Part shown: positions 23,744-34,389 of the stretch, piece after piece
Numbering within the stretch: position 1 is the stretch's first letter
Layout: every line of letters begins with the position of its first letter
Assembly (NCBI RefSeq): GCF_000935045.1
Contig: NZ_JYKS01000004.1
Coordinates: 62,001-126,000 of the forward strand
Direction of reading: 5' to 3'
Length of the DNA stretch: 64,000 bases
DNA from: Pseudomonas sp. 10-1B
Lineage (GTDB): Bacteria; Pseudomonadota; Gammaproteobacteria; Pseudomonadales; Pseudomonadaceae
Notes under the pieces: model-generated
Databases searched by the model: none
Told to the model about the DNA's origin: nothing
Seen by the model: the letters and a program-made list of their open reading frames with translations, nothing else
Made by a program: the position numbers and the translations under genes

Positions 23744-25123
23744 ATGAGCTCACACGAACACAGCCTGGGCGCGGCAGCGCCTGCCAATGAACTGGTGCTT
23801 GGTCTGGAGGACAAGCCACGGCTGTTGATCGGCCTGCTGGCAGCCTTGCAACACCTGCTGGCGATCATCGTACCGATCGTCACCCCTGGCCTGCTGATTT
23901 GCCAGGCGTTGGGTGTTTCTGCGCGTGATACCAACCTGATCGTCTCCATGTCGCTGGTCATCTCGGGTATCGCCACCTTCGTCCAGTGCAAGCGCTTCGG
24001 GCCGTTCGGCGCCGGTTTGCTGATCGTTCAAGGTACCAGCTTCAACTTTGTCGGCCCGCTGATTGCCGGCGGTGCATTGATGGTCAAGCAAGGCACGCCG
24101 GTAGAAAGCGTGATGGCGGCCATCTTCGGTGTGGTAATCGCCGGTTCGTTCGTGGAGATGGGCGTGTCGCGCATCCTGCCCTTCGTCAAACGCCTGATCA
24201 CCCCGCTGGTGACCGGCATCGTAGTGCTGATGATCGGCCTGACACTGATCAAGGTCGGCCTGATCAGCATGGGCGGTGGCTTCGGTGCCATGGCCAACGG
24301 CACCTTCGCCAATGGCGAAAACCTGCTGCTGTCGGGCGTGGTGCTGGCGATCATCGTCATCCTCAACCGCATCCCAGTGGTGTGGATGCGCAGCTGCGCC
24401 ATTGTCATCGCCTTGGCGGCCGGCTACGCCCTGGCCGGCTACCTGGGCCGCCTGGACTTCACCGGCATGCACGAAGCCGCGCTGTTCCAGGTACCGACGC
24501 CACTGCACTTCGGCCTGGGCTTCTCTTGGGCGCTGTTCATTCCGATGCTGGTGATCTACCTGGTGACTTCGCTGGAAGCCATCGGTGACGTTACCGCCAC
24601 CAGCAAGGTCTCGCGCCAGCCGGTCGAAGGCCCGGTATGGATGCAGCGGATCAAGGGCGGTGTGCTGGTCAACGGTGCCAACTCGCTGCTGGCCGGCTTG
24701 TTCAACACCTTCCCCAGCTCGATCTTCGCCCAGAACAACGGTGTGATTCAGCTGACCGGTATCGCCAGCCGCCATATCGGTATCTGGATTGCCGTGATGC
24801 TGGTGCTGCTGGGCCTGTTCCCGAGCGTTGCCGGGGTGATCCAGGCGGTGCCGGAGCCGGTGCTGGGTGGCGCGGCCATGGTCATGTTCGGGGCGGTTGC
24901 GGCTTCGGGCATCAATATTTTGGCCAGCACTCGCCTCGACCGCCGCGCCCTGTTGATTATCGCTGTGTCTCTGGCGCTGGGCCTGGGTGTGGCGCAGGTG
25001 CCGGAGTTCCTGGCGCACATGCCGGCGGCGATCCGCAATGTGCTGGAATCGGGTGTCGCCACCGGTGGTATCTGTGCCCTGGTGCTGAACTGGTTCTTGC
25101 CGGAGAGCAAGGAACAGGCTTGA
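23744..25123 (+). CDS. NCS2-family nucleobase (uracil/xanthine) permease
   Basis: This 459-residue protein has many hydrophobic helices and belongs to nucleobase:cation symporter family 2 (UraA/PbuX/XanQ). The family motif lies in LAALQHLLAIIVPIVTPGLL, and the substrate-site region in VTSLEAIGDVTATSKVS and FNTFPSSIFAQNNGVIQLTG; the last is closer to xanthine and urate carriers than to UraA. The ATG at 23744 gives the usual short N-terminus; 23708 would add 12 residues. No strong ribosome-binding site is seen. Flanked by REPs and a terminator, it is probably a single-gene unit. Exact base specificity is unknown. Confidence 0.88.
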   Translation: MSSHEHSLGAAAPANELVLGLEDKPRLLIGLLAALQHLLAIIVPIVTPGLLICQALGVSARDTNLIVSMSLVISGIATFVQCKRFGPFGAGLLIVQGTSFNFVGPLIAGGALMVKQGTPVESVMAAIFGVVIAGSFVEMGVSRILPFVKRLITPLVTGIVVLMIGLTLIKVGLISMGGGFGAMANGTFANGENLLLSGVVLAIIVILNRIPVVWMRSCAIVIALAAGYALAGYLGRLDFTGMHEAALFQVPTPLHFGLGFSWALFIPMLVIYLVTSLEAIGDVTATSKVSRQPVEGPVWMQRIKGGVLVNGANSLLAGLFNTFPSSIFAQNNGVIQLTGIASRHIGIWIAVMLVLLGLFPSVAGVIQAVPEPVLGGAAMVMFGAVAASGINILASTRLDRRALLIIAVSLALGLGVAQVPEFLAHMPAAIRNVLESGVATGGICALVLNWFLPESKEQA

Positions 25124-25147
25124 GGGCGGTTTCCTTCTGATAGGGAG

Positions 25148-25196
25148 ATGGGGCCGCCACGCGGCCCATCGCAGGCAAGCCAGCTGCTACAAGAGA
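25148..25196. repeat. Single, partial REP
   Basis: GGGGCCGCCACGCGGCCCAT is followed by the REP half GCAGGCAAGCCAGCTGCTAC. It lies downstream of the permease gene. Confidence 0.65.
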
Positions 25197-25221
25197 CCGA
25201 GCCAGCCTGGAGGCTGAAGAG

Positions 25222-25261
25222 AAAGCCCGCACCCGCTGCACAAGCGGACGCGGGCTTTTTT
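25222..25261 (+). terminator. Intrinsic terminator before tusD
   Basis: AAAGCCCGC pairs with GCGGGCTTT across a 19-base loop that itself can pair (CCGCT/AGCGG). Six T follow. It ends permease transcription. Confidence 0.85.
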
Positions 25262-25298
25262 GCTTTATCATGGCACCATTCCTTTGCATGAGTTATCC

Positions 25299-25691
25299 AT
25301 GAAATTCGCTATCGCGGTGTTCTCCCCGGCCCATGCGCCCTCCTCGCGGCGCGCCCTGCGCTACGCCGAGGCGGTGCTGGCCGGCGGGCATGAGATTGCC
25401 CGGCTGTTCTTCTACCAGGACGGGGTACACAGTGCCTCGGCCAACGTGGTCGCGCCCCAGGACGAGCTGGACGTGGCCGGCCAGTGGCGTGCCTTCATTA
25501 CAGCCAACCAGCTGGACGCGGTGGTGTGCATCGCCGCCGCCCTGCGCCGTGGCGTGCTCGACGAGGCCGAGGCCAACCGCTACCAGCGCCCGGCCGTGAA
25601 CCTGCCCAAGCCCTGGGAGCTGTCGGGGCTTGGCCAGTTGCATGAGGCGGCACAGGTTGCCGATCGCCTTGTCTGCTTCGGAGGCGACTGA
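25299..25691 (+). CDS. tusD: Sulfur-transfer protein TusD
   Basis: This 130-residue DsrE-like subunit belongs to the TusBCD complex, which takes persulfide sulfur from TusA and passes it to TusE for 2-thiolation of U34 in tRNAs. The acceptor Cys is in DAVVCIAAALRRGVLD (near residue 76). The start at 25299 gives the family N-terminus MKFAIAVFSPAH. It is the first of five tightly packed genes; tusC begins one base after its stop codon. MnmA, the final enzyme, is at 47174. Confidence 0.95.
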   Translation: MKFAIAVFSPAHAPSSRRALRYAEAVLAGGHEIARLFFYQDGVHSASANVVAPQDELDVAGQWRAFITANQLDAVVCIAAALRRGVLDEAEANRYQRPAVNLPKPWELSGLGQLHEAAQVADRLVCFGGD

Positions 25692-25692
25692 A

Positions 25693-26052
25693 ATGGCCAA
25701 ATCCTTGTTGATCATCAGTCGCCAGGCCCCCTGGAACGGCCCATCGGCCCGCGAGGCGCTGGACATTGCCCTGGCCGGTGGCGCCTTCGACCTGCCGCTG
25801 GGCATGCTGTTCCTCAACGATGGCGTATACCAGCTCGCCCCGGACCAGCAGCCTGCTGCCCTGCAACAGAAGAACCTGGCCGCCAACCTGCAAGCGCTGC
25901 CAATGTTCGGCGTCGAGGAACTGTTCGCCTGCAGCCACAGCCTGGCCCGCCGGGGCCTTGCAGCCGACACCCTGGCGCTACCGGTGCAAGTGCTCGACGA
26001 CGCGGCCCTGGCCGCGCTGATCACCCGTTTCGACCAGGTGGTAACGCTCTGA
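25693..26052 (+). CDS. tusC: Sulfur-relay protein TusC
   Basis: This 119-residue DsrF-like subunit of TusBCD begins MAKSLLIISRQAPWNG, with the typical GMLFLNDGVYQL and ALPMFGVEELFACS segments. It is structural in the heterohexamer and lacks the transfer Cys of TusD. Its stop overlaps the tusB start (TGATG). Confidence 0.95.
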   Translation: MAKSLLIISRQAPWNGPSAREALDIALAGGAFDLPLGMLFLNDGVYQLAPDQQPAALQQKNLAANLQALPMFGVEELFACSHSLARRGLAADTLALPVQVLDDAALAALITRFDQVVTL

Positions 26053-26348
26053 TGACGACCCTGCATGTAATTGCCCACTCCCCGTTTGGCGACGAGCGCC
26101 TGGCCAGTTGCCTGCGCCTGCTCGGTGCCAGCGACGCCCTGCTGCTGTGCGGCGATGCAGTGTATGCCCTGCGCAACGGCAGCGAGCCGCACCGCCTGCT
26201 GCAAGCCGCTGGCCTGGCCCAGCGCCTGTTCGCCCTGGACGAGGACGTACAAGCCCGCGGGGTCGGCAACGACCTGGCCAAGGCCGTGGACTACGCTGGC
26301 TTTGTCGAACTGTCGCTGCATTACGACAAGGTCAACAGCTGGCTATGA
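26052..26348 (+). CDS. tusB: Sulfur-relay protein TusB
   Basis: This 98-residue DsrH-like subunit of TusBCD begins MTTLHVIAHSPFGDERLASC and includes the family segment DALLLCGDAVYAL. The C-terminus VDYAGFVELSLHYDKVNSWL matches the family ending in SW. It overlaps both neighbours by the ATGA/TGATG arrangement, which implies translational coupling. Confidence 0.95.
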   Translation: MTTLHVIAHSPFGDERLASCLRLLGASDALLLCGDAVYALRNGSEPHRLLQAAGLAQRLFALDEDVQARGVGNDLAKAVDYAGFVELSLHYDKVNSWL

Positions 26349-26680
26349 ACACGCTCAACGTTGGCGATCGAGCCATTGCCCTGGACAAGGACGGCTTCCT
26401 GGTCGACCTGCAAGACTGGTCCCACGCCGCAGCCGAGGCCCTGGCCGCGCGCGAGGGTATCCCGCTGACGGCGGACCACTGGGAAATCCTCGAACTGCTG
26501 CGCCAGTTCTACCAGGAATACCAGCTGTCCCCGGCCACACGCCCGCTGATCAAGTACACAGCCCTCAAGCTGGGCCCGGAAAAGGGCAACAGCCCGCACC
26601 TGAACCGCCTGTTCAACGGCACTCCCGCTAAACTTGCCGCCAAGCTGGCGGGCCTGCCCAAGCCGACCAACTGCATATGA
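26345..26680 (+). CDS. tusE: Sulfur-relay protein TusE (DsrC family)
   Basis: This 111-residue DsrC/TusE protein accepts sulfur from TusBCD and works with MnmA on tRNA. The conserved core DHWEILELLRQFYQEYQLSP and RPLIKYTALKLGPEKGNS is present. The penultimate Cys in the C-terminal arm GLPKPTNCI is the transfer residue. The ATG overlaps the tusB stop by four bases, and its own stop overlaps the ybiB start in the same way. Confidence 0.95.
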   Translation: MNTLNVGDRAIALDKDGFLVDLQDWSHAAAEALAAREGIPLTADHWEILELLRQFYQEYQLSPATRPLIKYTALKLGPEKGNSPHLNRLFNGTPAKLAAKLAGLPKPTNCI

Positions 26681-27693
26681 CCCAGCCACTCCCCAACGAA
26701 GCCCGCCCGCTTACCCTGGAAACCCCTGCCGAACACCCGTTCGCCGAATTCGTGCGCATTCTCGGCAAGGGCAAGCGCGGTGCGCGCAGCCTGACCCGCG
26801 AAGAAGCCCGCGCGGCCATGACCCTGCTGCTGGAAGGCAAGGTCGAAGACACCCAACTCGGTGCCTTCCTCATGCTGCTGCGGCACAAGGAGGAAAGCGC
26901 CGAAGAGCTGGCCGGCTTCACAGAGGCCCTGCGCGCGCACCTGCAGGCCCCGCGTATCGCCGTGGACCTGGACTGGCCCACTTACGCCGGCAAGAAGCGC
27001 CACCTGCCCTGGTACCTGCTGGCCGCCAAGTGCCTGGCCAGCAATGGCCTGCGCATCCTGATGCACGGCGGCGGCGCGCATACCGCCGGGCGCATGTACA
27101 GCGAACAGCTGCTCGGCCTGCTGCAGATTCCGCTGTGCCGCGACTGGGCCGCCGTCGGCAACGCCCTCGACCAGCACCATCTGGCGTTCTTCCCACTGCA
27201 CGACTGGGCGCCGCAGTTGCAGCGCATGATCGACCTGCGCAATACCCTGGGCCTGCGCTCGCCGATCCACTCGCTGGCCCGGGTACTCAACCCACTGGGC
27301 GCGCGCTGTGGCCTGCAGAGCATCTTCCACCCCGGTTACCAGGCGGTGCACCGCGAGGCCAGCCGTCTGCTCGGCGACCATACCGTGGTGATCAAGGGCG
27401 ATGGTGGCGAGATCGAAGTCAACCCCGACGTCATCAGCCACCTCTACGGCACCACGGCGGGTGAAGCGTGGGACGAAGAGTGGCCGGCCCTGAGCGAACG
27501 CCGCCATGTCAAACCGCCCAGCTTGCAGGCCGAGCAGTTGCTGGCGGTGTGGCGTGGGGAGGTTGAAGACAGCTATGGCGAGAAGGCCGTCATTGCCACC
27601 ATGGCCCTGGCTCTGCGCGGTCTGGGGCAGGAGCGCGAGCAGGCGTTCGCGACAGCCCTCGGCTATTGGAATACACGCAATCGATCGATTTGA
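26677..27693 (+). CDS. ybiB: YbiB/TrpD2-family protein (phosphoribosyltransferase-like fold)
   Basis: This 338-residue protein resembles anthranilate phosphoribosyltransferase. It has the N-terminal helical domain (EFVRILGKGKRGARSLTREE) and a glycine-rich region (LMHGGGAHTAGRMYSEQL), followed by HPGYQAVHREASRLLGDHTV and VIKGDGGEIEVNPD. Studied YbiB proteins bind nucleic acid rather than make tryptophan precursors, so a trpD label would mislead. It is coupled to tusE by a 4-base overlap, an arrangement that links it to the tRNA sulfur relay genes. Confidence 0.88.
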   Translation: MTQPLPNEARPLTLETPAEHPFAEFVRILGKGKRGARSLTREEARAAMTLLLEGKVEDTQLGAFLMLLRHKEESAEELAGFTEALRAHLQAPRIAVDLDWPTYAGKKRHLPWYLLAAKCLASNGLRILMHGGGAHTAGRMYSEQLLGLLQIPLCRDWAAVGNALDQHHLAFFPLHDWAPQLQRMIDLRNTLGLRSPIHSLARVLNPLGARCGLQSIFHPGYQAVHREASRLLGDHTVVIKGDGGEIEVNPDVISHLYGTTAGEAWDEEWPALSERRHVKPPSLQAEQLLAVWRGEVEDSYGEKAVIATMALALRGLGQEREQAFATALGYWNTRNRSI

Positions 27694-27787
27694 TCGATCA
27701 TAACCCCCGAGTCTTTGCGCTATTTGTTCGAACGATTTGGCCTAGACTGGGCTCCAACGACAAACCACTTTGTTCCAGGAGCTCACC

Positions 27788-28747
27788 ATGGGCCTTTTGA
27801 TCGATGGCCGCTGGCATGACCAGTGGTATGAAAACGGCAAGGACGGCGCGTTCAAGCGCGAGAACGCCCAGCGCCGTAACCCACTGCCAGCGCCCGAGGC
27901 CGGCCGTTACCATCTGTACGTGTCGCTAGCCTGCCCATGGGCCCACCGCACGCTGATTTTTCGCGCGCTCAAGGGCCTGGAGCCGCTGATCGATGTGTCG
28001 GTGGTGAGCTGGCTGATGCAGGACCATGGCTGGACCTTCGACCAGCAGCAAGGCTCCACCGGCGACCACCTTGACGCCCTGCAGTACCTGCACCAACGCT
28101 ACACCCAGGATGACCCGCACTACACCGGCCGCGTGACGGTACCGGTGCTGTGGGACAAGAAAGAGAAGCGCATCGTCAACAACGAGTCGTCGGAGATCAT
28201 CCGCATCTTCAACAGCGCGTTCAACGAGCTGACCGGCAACACGCTGGACCTGTACCCCGAGCCGTTACGCCCGACCATCGAGGCGCTGAACGAACGCATA
28301 TACCCGGCGGTGAACAACGGCGTGTACCGCGCAGGCTTCGCCACCACGCAAGAGGCCTACGAGGCAGCGTTCGACGATGTGTTCAACGAGCTCGACTATC
28401 TGGAAGACCTGCTGAGCCGCAATCGCTACCTGGCTGGCGAGTACCTGACCGAAGCCGACGTGCGCTTGTTCACCACGCTGGTGCGCTTCGATGCGGTGTA
28501 CCACGGGCACTTCAAATGCAACCTGCGGCGCCTGAGCGACTACCACAACCTGTCGAACTGGCTGCGTGAGCTGTACCAATGGTCGGGCGTGGCGGGCACG
28601 GTGAACATGGAGCATATCCAGAAGCACTATTACATGAGCCACAAGACCATCAACCCGAACAGGATCGTGCCCAAGGGGCCCTTGCAGGACTTTGGCCTGG
28701 CGCATGATCGGGAGCGGTTGGTGGGTAAAGGGATTTGGCAGGCTTGA
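27788..28747 (+). CDS. Glutathionyl-hydroquinone reductase (Xi-class GST, YqjG/ECM4 type)
   Basis: This 319-residue Xi-class glutathione transferase removes glutathione from glutathionyl-hydroquinones. The active-site Cys is in SLACPWAHRTLIF (near residue 48). The thioredoxin-fold domain continues to NNESSEIIRIFNSAFNEL and a helical domain follows (EYLTEADVRLFTTLVRFDAV). The start at 27788 has CAGGAG upstream. The last 36 codons are repeated twice downstream in a 200-bp tandem array. The functional copy encodes Arg in NPNRIV, whereas both extra copies encode Gly there, the residue more usual in this family. Confidence 0.93.
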   Translation: MGLLIDGRWHDQWYENGKDGAFKRENAQRRNPLPAPEAGRYHLYVSLACPWAHRTLIFRALKGLEPLIDVSVVSWLMQDHGWTFDQQQGSTGDHLDALQYLHQRYTQDDPHYTGRVTVPVLWDKKEKRIVNNESSEIIRIFNSAFNELTGNTLDLYPEPLRPTIEALNERIYPAVNNGVYRAGFATTQEAYEAAFDDVFNELDYLEDLLSRNRYLAGEYLTEADVRLFTTLVRFDAVYHGHFKCNLRRLSDYHNLSNWLRELYQWSGVAGTVNMEHIQKHYYMSHKTINPNRIVPKGPLQDFGLAHDRERLVGKGIWQA

Positions 28748-29199
28748 GATAGCCGGGGCTGCTTTGCAGCCCATCGCCGGCAAGCCAGCTCCTACAGGTA
28801 CAGCGCAGCCCTTGAGACTGGCGCAGCACCTGTGGGAGCCACAAGACCATCAACCCGAACGGAATCGTGCCCAAGGGGCCCTTGCAGGACTTTGGCCTGG
28901 CGCATGATCGGGAGCGGTTGGCGGGTAAAGGGATTTGGCAGGCTTGAGATAGCCGGGGCTGCTTTGCAGCCCATCGCAGGCAAGCCAGCTCCCACAGGTA
29001 CAGCGCAGCCCTTGAGACTGGCGCAGCACCTGTGGGAGCCACAAGACCATCAACCCGAACGGGATCGTGCCCAAGAGGCCCTTGCAGGACTTTGGCCTGG
29101 CGCATGATCGGGAGCGGTTGGCGGGTAAAGGGATTTGGCAGGCTTGAGATAGCCGGGGCTGCTTCGCAGCCCATCGCCGGCAAGCCAGCTCCCACAGGT
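28640..29199. repeat. 200-bp tandem repeat, 2.8 copies, of the reductase 3' end plus REP
   Basis: The unit beginning ACAAGACCATCAACCCGAAC starts at 28641, 28841 and 29041, an exact 200-base period. Each unit holds the last 35 or so codons of the reductase gene, its stop and a REP pair; the third ends at about 29199 inside its REP. Copies differ at only a few bases. At each junction the REP sequence TGTGGGAGC runs into GAGCC-ACAAG of the gene, sharing GAGC. The duplicated tails have no start codon and are not genes. Confidence 0.95.
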
Positions 29200-29276
29200 G
29201 CTGCACAAGCCCGAAGCCTTGTGCAGCACCTGTGGGAGCTGGCTTGCCTGCGATGGGCCGCAAAGCGGCCCCGGCG
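29148..29276. repeat. REP palindrome pair with extended arms
   Basis: The outer arms GGGGCTGCTTCGCAGCCCAT and ATGGGCCGCAAAGCGGCCCC flank inner REPs (GCCGGCAAGCCAGCTCCCAC and its reverse). Between them is a TGCTGCACAAG/CTTGTGCAGCA inverted repeat. The whole can fold into one long hairpin between the reductase and cysG, which are convergent. Confidence 0.85.
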
Positions 29277-29279
29277 ATT

Positions 29280-30671
29280 TCAGCTGTTCTGCGAACCTTC
29301 GAACCAGGCCAGCTTGTCGCGCAGTTGCACCACTTCCCCAACGATCACCAGTGTCGGCGCATGCACTTCATGCTGGGCCACCAGCTGCGGCAAGTCCGCC
29401 AGGGTGCCGGTGAATACCCGCTGATTACGCGTAGTCCCCTGCTGCACCAGCGCCGCCGGGGTGCTGGCCGCACGCCCATGGCGAATCAGCTCGGCACAAA
29501 TGGTCGGCAAGCCCACCAACCCCATGTAAAACACCAGGGTCTGCGCCGGCGCCACCAGGTCATCCCAAGGCAGGTTGCTGGTGCCATCCTTCAGGTGCCC
29601 GGTCACGAAGCGCACCGACTGGGCATAGTCGCGATGAGTCAGCGGAATCCCGCCATAAGCGGAGCAACCACTGGCCGCCGTGATGCCCGGCACTACCTGG
29701 AACGGAATGCCATGCTCGGCCAACTCTTCGATCTCTTCGCCACCGCGGCCGAAGATGAACGGGTCGCCGCCCTTCAGGCGCAACACGCGCTTGCCCTGCT
29801 GGGCCAGGTCGACCAGCAGGCGGTTGATCTGCTCTTGCGGTACAGCGTGGTCGGCACGGCGCTTGCCCACGTAGATGCGCTCGGCATCGCGCCGGCACAT
29901 TTCGATGATGGCAGGCGCCACCAGGCGGTCGTACAGCACCACGTCAGCCTGCTGCATCAGGCGCAAGGCACGGAAGGTCAGCAAGTCCGGGTCGCCCGGC
30001 CCCGCCCCTACCAGGTACACCTCACCGCCCTGCTGCACCGGCGCGCCGTCGACCATGGCCTGCAACAGGCGTTCGGCCTCGGCGCCCTGCCCGGCCAACT
30101 GGCGCTCGGCGATCGCCCCCTGGAACACGGTTTCCCAGAAGCCGCGGCGCTGGTTGACGTCCGGGTACAAGGCCTTGACCTTATCGCGAAAGCGCGCAGC
30201 CAGGCCGGCCAGTTCGCCATAGGCAGACGGGATCCAAGCTTCCAGCTTGGCGCGAATCAAACGCGCCAGTACTGGCGCGTCACCGCCACTGGATACCGCC
30301 ACCACCAAGGGTGAACGGTCGACGATGGCCGGGAAGATCACCGTGCACAGGGCCGGCGCATCCACCACGTTGACCGGCAGGCTGAGGGCCTGCGCATCGG
30401 CCGACACCTGGGCGTTGAGCCCAGGGTCGTCAGTGGCCGCAATCACCAGCCGGCAACCGACCAGGTCGGCCGCCTGATAGCCACGCACCAGCACCTCACC
30501 GCCACCCTGCCGGGCCAACGCGGCCAACTGGCCATCGACATCCGGCGCCACCACGCGCAGCGCGGCGCCGGCATCCGCCAGCAGGCGCGCCTTGCGCAAG
30601 GCGATCTCACCGCCGCCGACGACCAGCACGCGGCCGCCCTGCAGCTTGTGGAACAGCGGCAGGTAATCCAT
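29280..30671 (-). CDS. cysG: Siroheme synthase CysG
   Basis: This 463-residue trifunctional enzyme has two parts. Residues 1-200 are the precorrin-2 dehydrogenase/sirohydrochlorin ferrochelatase (Rossmann [39 protein letters not shown]). From about 216 comes the SAM-dependent uroporphyrinogen III methyltransferase ([56 protein letters not shown]). It makes siroheme for sulfite and nitrite reductases. It starts immediately after the serS stop with no gap, so the two are one operon. Confidence 0.97.
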   Translation of the reverse strand: MDYLPLFHKLQGGRVLVVGGGEIALRKARLLADAGAALRVVAPDVDGQLAALARQGGGEVLVRGYQAADLVGCRLVIAATDDPGLNAQVSADAQALSLPVNVVDAPALCTVIFPAIVDRSPLVVAVSSGGDAPVLARLIRAKLEAWIPSAYGELAGLAARFRDKVKALYPDVNQRRGFWETVFQGAIAERQLAGQGAEAERLLQAMVDGAPVQQGGEVYLVGAGPGDPDLLTFRALRLMQQADVVLYDRLVAPAIIEMCRRDAERIYVGKRRADHAVPQEQINRLLVDLAQQGKRVLRLKGGDPFIFGRGGEEIEELAEHGIPFQVVPGITAASGCSAYGGIPLTHRDYAQSVRFVTGHLKDGTSNLPWDDLVAPAQTLVFYMGLVGLPTICAELIRHGRAASTPAALVQQGTTRNQRVFTGTLADLPQLVAQHEVHAPTLVIVGEVVQLRDKLAWFEGSQNS

Positions 30672-31964
<1,293 letters not shown>

Positions 31965-31982
31965 TTATATGTAGGTGTTGGT

Positions 31983-32357
31983 TCAGAATCGGGTCAGGGA
32001 CAGGCCGGCCCAGGTCGCGAGCAGCCCGCCCACCACGCTGATACTGGTATAGCCCAAGGCAAGGGGCACCTGCCCACTTTCCATCAGGCGCACGGTATCG
32101 AGCGAGAAGGAGGAAAAGGTCGTCAGGCCACCGAGGAAGCCGACGATCAGGCCGGCGCGCAGCTCGACCGGCGCCAGCGGCTTGTGCAGGAACAGGCCAT
32201 AGAGCAGGCCGATCAGCAGGCAGCCAACCAGATTGACCGCCAGGGTACCGGCATAGAAATGCCGCGGCCAGTGGGTCACAACCCAATTCGAGGTGGCGAA
32301 GCGCAACAAGGTCCCGGCGATACCGCCCGCGCTGACTGCGGCGATGAGGGCAATCAC
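31983..32357 (-). CDS. crcB: Fluoride channel CrcB (Fluc)
   Basis: This 124-residue protein has four membrane helices. It is a dual-topology fluoride exporter that acts as a homodimer in the inner membrane. The family motifs [19 protein letters not shown] and [13 protein letters not shown] are present; the last includes the pore Phe and the Na-binding region. It starts with GTG, overlapping the rarA stop by four bases. No fluoride riboswitch is visible because the gene lies inside an operon. Confidence 0.95.
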   Translation of the reverse strand: MIALIAAVSAGGIAGTLLRFATSNWVVTHWPRHFYAGTLAVNLVGCLLIGLLYGLFLHKPLAPVELRAGLIVGFLGGLTTFSSFSLDTVRLMESGQVPLALGYTSISVVGGLLATWAGLSLTRF

Positions 32358-33679
32358 GGTTTTCTCCGCTGGCGGGGGCTGTTGCGGTCCAGGTCGGCCA
32401 GGTGGCGCAGCTTTTCGCCAATTTTCAGTTCCAGGCCTCGCGGCACCGGCTGGTAGTACTGGCGCGGTTCAAGCTCTTCCGGGAAATAATCTTCGCCGGC
32501 GGCATAGGCGTCGGGTTCATCGTGGGCATAGCGGTACTCGTCGCCGTAACCTAGCTGCTTCATCAGCTTGGTCGGCGCGTTGCGCAGATGCAGCGGCACT
32601 TCCAGCGAGCCATGTTCGGCGGCCTCGCGCAGGGCGGTCTTGAAGCCCATGTACACCGCGTTGCTCTTTGGCGCACAGGCCAGGTAGGTGATGGCCTGGG
32701 CCACCGCCAGCTCGCCTTCGGGGCTGCCCAGGCGTTCCTGCACGTCCCACGCGGCCAGGCACAGGCTGAGCGCGCGCGGGTCGGCGTTGCCGATGTCTTC
32801 GCTGGCCATGCGCACCACGCGACGGGCGATGTACAACGGGTCGCAGCCACCGTCGAGCATGCGCGCAAACCAGTACAGGGCGCCATCGGGATTGGAGCCG
32901 CGCACCGATTTGTGCAGCGCGGAAATCTGGTCGTAGAACGCCTCGCCACCCTTGTCGAAGCGGCGACGGCTGTCGCCGAGCAGGCTCTGCAGCATCTCGA
33001 CGTCGATCTCGCTGCCATCTTCGGCCAGGTCAGAGGCGTTCTCAAGGAAGTTGAGCATGCGCCGACCATCGCCATCAGCAGCCGCCATCAGCATCTTGAA
33101 GGCGTCGTCCCCCACCTTCAGGTTGCGCTTGCCCAGGCCGCGCTCTTCGGTGAGCGCACGGTTGACCAGCTTGCGCAGGGCTGCCTCGTCGAGGCTTTTG
33201 AGCACATACACCCGCGCCCTCGACAGCAGCGCGTTGTTAAGCTCGAAAGACGGGTTTTCGGTGGTGGCGCCGATGAACAGCAGGGTGCCGTCTTCCACAT
33301 AGGGCAAGAAGGCGTCCTGCTGCGACTTGTTGAAGCGGTGTACTTCGTCGACGAACAAAATGGTCCGACGGCCATACTGGCCAGCCTGCTGCTTGGCCAC
33401 CTCGACCGCCTGGCGGATCTCTTTCACCCCGGCCAGCACCGCCGACACCGTTTCGAAATGCGCATCGCAAAACTGCGCCAGCAGCCGCGCAAGGGTGGTC
33501 TTGCCCACCCCCGGCGGGCCCCAGAAGATCATCGAGTGCAGCGCACCCTGCTCCAGCGCCTCACGCAGCGGTTTGCCGCGCGCCAGCAGGTGCTCCTGGC
33601 CAACGTACTCGTCCAGGTTGGACGGGCGCAGGCGGGCGGCCAGAGGCTGGGCGACGGGTTCGCTTCGAAACAGGTCCAT
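32354..33679 (-). CDS. rarA: Replication-associated recombination protein RarA (MgsA)
   Basis: This 441-residue AAA+ ATPase is related to clamp loaders and RuvB and acts at stalled replication forks. Walker A is [15 protein letters not shown], Walker B is [16 protein letters not shown], and sensor I is [13 protein letters not shown]. The C-terminal tetramerisation domain includes [15 protein letters not shown] and [12 protein letters not shown]. It lies in a run lolA-rarA-crcB-serS-cysG on one strand, 12 bases after the lolA stop. Confidence 0.96.
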   Translation of the reverse strand: MDLFRSEPVAQPLAARLRPSNLDEYVGQEHLLARGKPLREALEQGALHSMIFWGPPGVGKTTLARLLAQFCDAHFETVSAVLAGVKEIRQAVEVAKQQAGQYGRRTILFVDEVHRFNKSQQDAFLPYVEDGTLLFIGATTENPSFELNNALLSRARVYVLKSLDEAALRKLVNRALTEERGLGKRNLKVGDDAFKMLMAAADGDGRRMLNFLENASDLAEDGSEIDVEMLQSLLGDSRRRFDKGGEAFYDQISALHKSVRGSNPDGALYWFARMLDGGCDPLYIARRVVRMASEDIGNADPRALSLCLAAWDVQERLGSPEGELAVAQAITYLACAPKSNAVYMGFKTALREAAEHGSLEVPLHLRNAPTKLMKQLGYGDEYRYAHDEPDAYAAGEDYFPEELEPRQYYQPVPRGLELKIGEKLRHLADLDRNSPRQRRKP

Positions 33680-33691
33680 GGCGAGCTCTGG

Positions 33692-34327
33692 TTACTCCTT
33701 GATGACGTCCGCGCCCTTGGGGATGTCGAACTTGAACTTGCTGTCCGGCACTGCCTGGTTGGCCTTGACGCCATTGAAAAGGATATTGGTGCGCTGACCG
33801 ACACTGTCGATCAGTTGCATGTCATTGATCAGGCCTTTGCGGAACGACACGCGCAGCGAGTCGAACAGGGTGTCCTTGGTCTTCGGCTTGAGGGTGAAGT
33901 CCATCACTTCGCCCTGCTCCTTGGAGGTGATGTCGAAGCTCTGGCTGATCTTCGACACATCGCCGGACAGCAGCAGCGCCGGGGTCTGGTTCAAGCGCAC
34001 GTCGAGCTTCTTGATGGTGGCCTGTTCCAGGTCCGGGTCCCACAGGGTGACGTTCTTGCCGTCGGACACCACCACCTGCTCCTGCGGCGCATCGGTGTGC
34101 CAATAGAATAGGCCTGGGCGTTTGACCGTCATCTTGCCGGAGGTTTCCTGCAGGCTGGTGCCGCCCGCGTCCAGGGTCAGCTGGGAGAAGTTAGCCTCGA
34201 TGGTCTGCGACTTTTCCAGCAACTGGGTCAGGCGTTGTACGTCTTGCTCACCGGCAAAAGCCGAAACGGTGGCCGACATGGAAGCCGCGGCCAGGGCAGA
34301 AACCAACAGCATGCGAATCGCGCGCAT
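33692..34327 (-). CDS. lolA: Outer-membrane lipoprotein carrier LolA
   Basis: This 211-residue periplasmic chaperone moves lipoproteins from LolCDE to LolB. The signal peptide is [20 protein letters not shown], with cleavage near SAFAGE. The beta-barrel half-shell contains [20 protein letters not shown], then the [15 protein letters not shown] loop with the conserved Arg. The ATG at 34327 was chosen because GAGGA lies 6 bases upstream and the signal peptide starts there. A stem-loop separates it from the upstream ftsK. Confidence 0.95.
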   Translation of the reverse strand: MRAIRMLLVSALAAASMSATVSAFAGEQDVQRLTQLLEKSQTIEANFSQLTLDAGGTSLQETSGKMTVKRPGLFYWHTDAPQEQVVVSDGKNVTLWDPDLEQATIKKLDVRLNQTPALLLSGDVSKISQSFDITSKEQGEVMDFTLKPKTKDTLFDSLRVSFRKGLINDMQLIDSVGQRTNILFNGVKANQAVPDSKFKFDIPKGADVIKE

Positions 34328-34349
34328 GGGAATCCTCATTGAGCATTGA

Positions 34350-34379
34350 AAAGGCCGGGCACCACCGTTGGTGCCCGGC
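34350..34379 (-). terminator. Stem-loop between ftsK and lolA
   Basis: GCCGGGCACCA (34354-34364) and TGGTGCCCGGC (34369-34379) form an 11-bp stem. On the minus strand it is followed by CCTTTT. It probably terminates or attenuates transcription from ftsK into lolA. Confidence 0.75.
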
Positions 34380-34389
34380 AGGGGGTTCA

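Noticed and set aside
28840..29160. Extra truncated reductase genes in the repeat copies
   Set aside because: The copies lack start codons and ribosome-binding sites and hold only the last 35 or so codons, so they are listed as repeat, not genes.
28640..29199. Direct repeats considered as a CRISPR array
   Set aside because: The period is 200 bases, the repeated unit is gene-derived, and there are no short repeats with unique spacers or nearby cas genes. It is a tandem duplication.
32588..34111. A 507-codon open frame on the plus strand
   Set aside because: It spans parts of rarA and lolA on the opposite strand and is a composition artefact.
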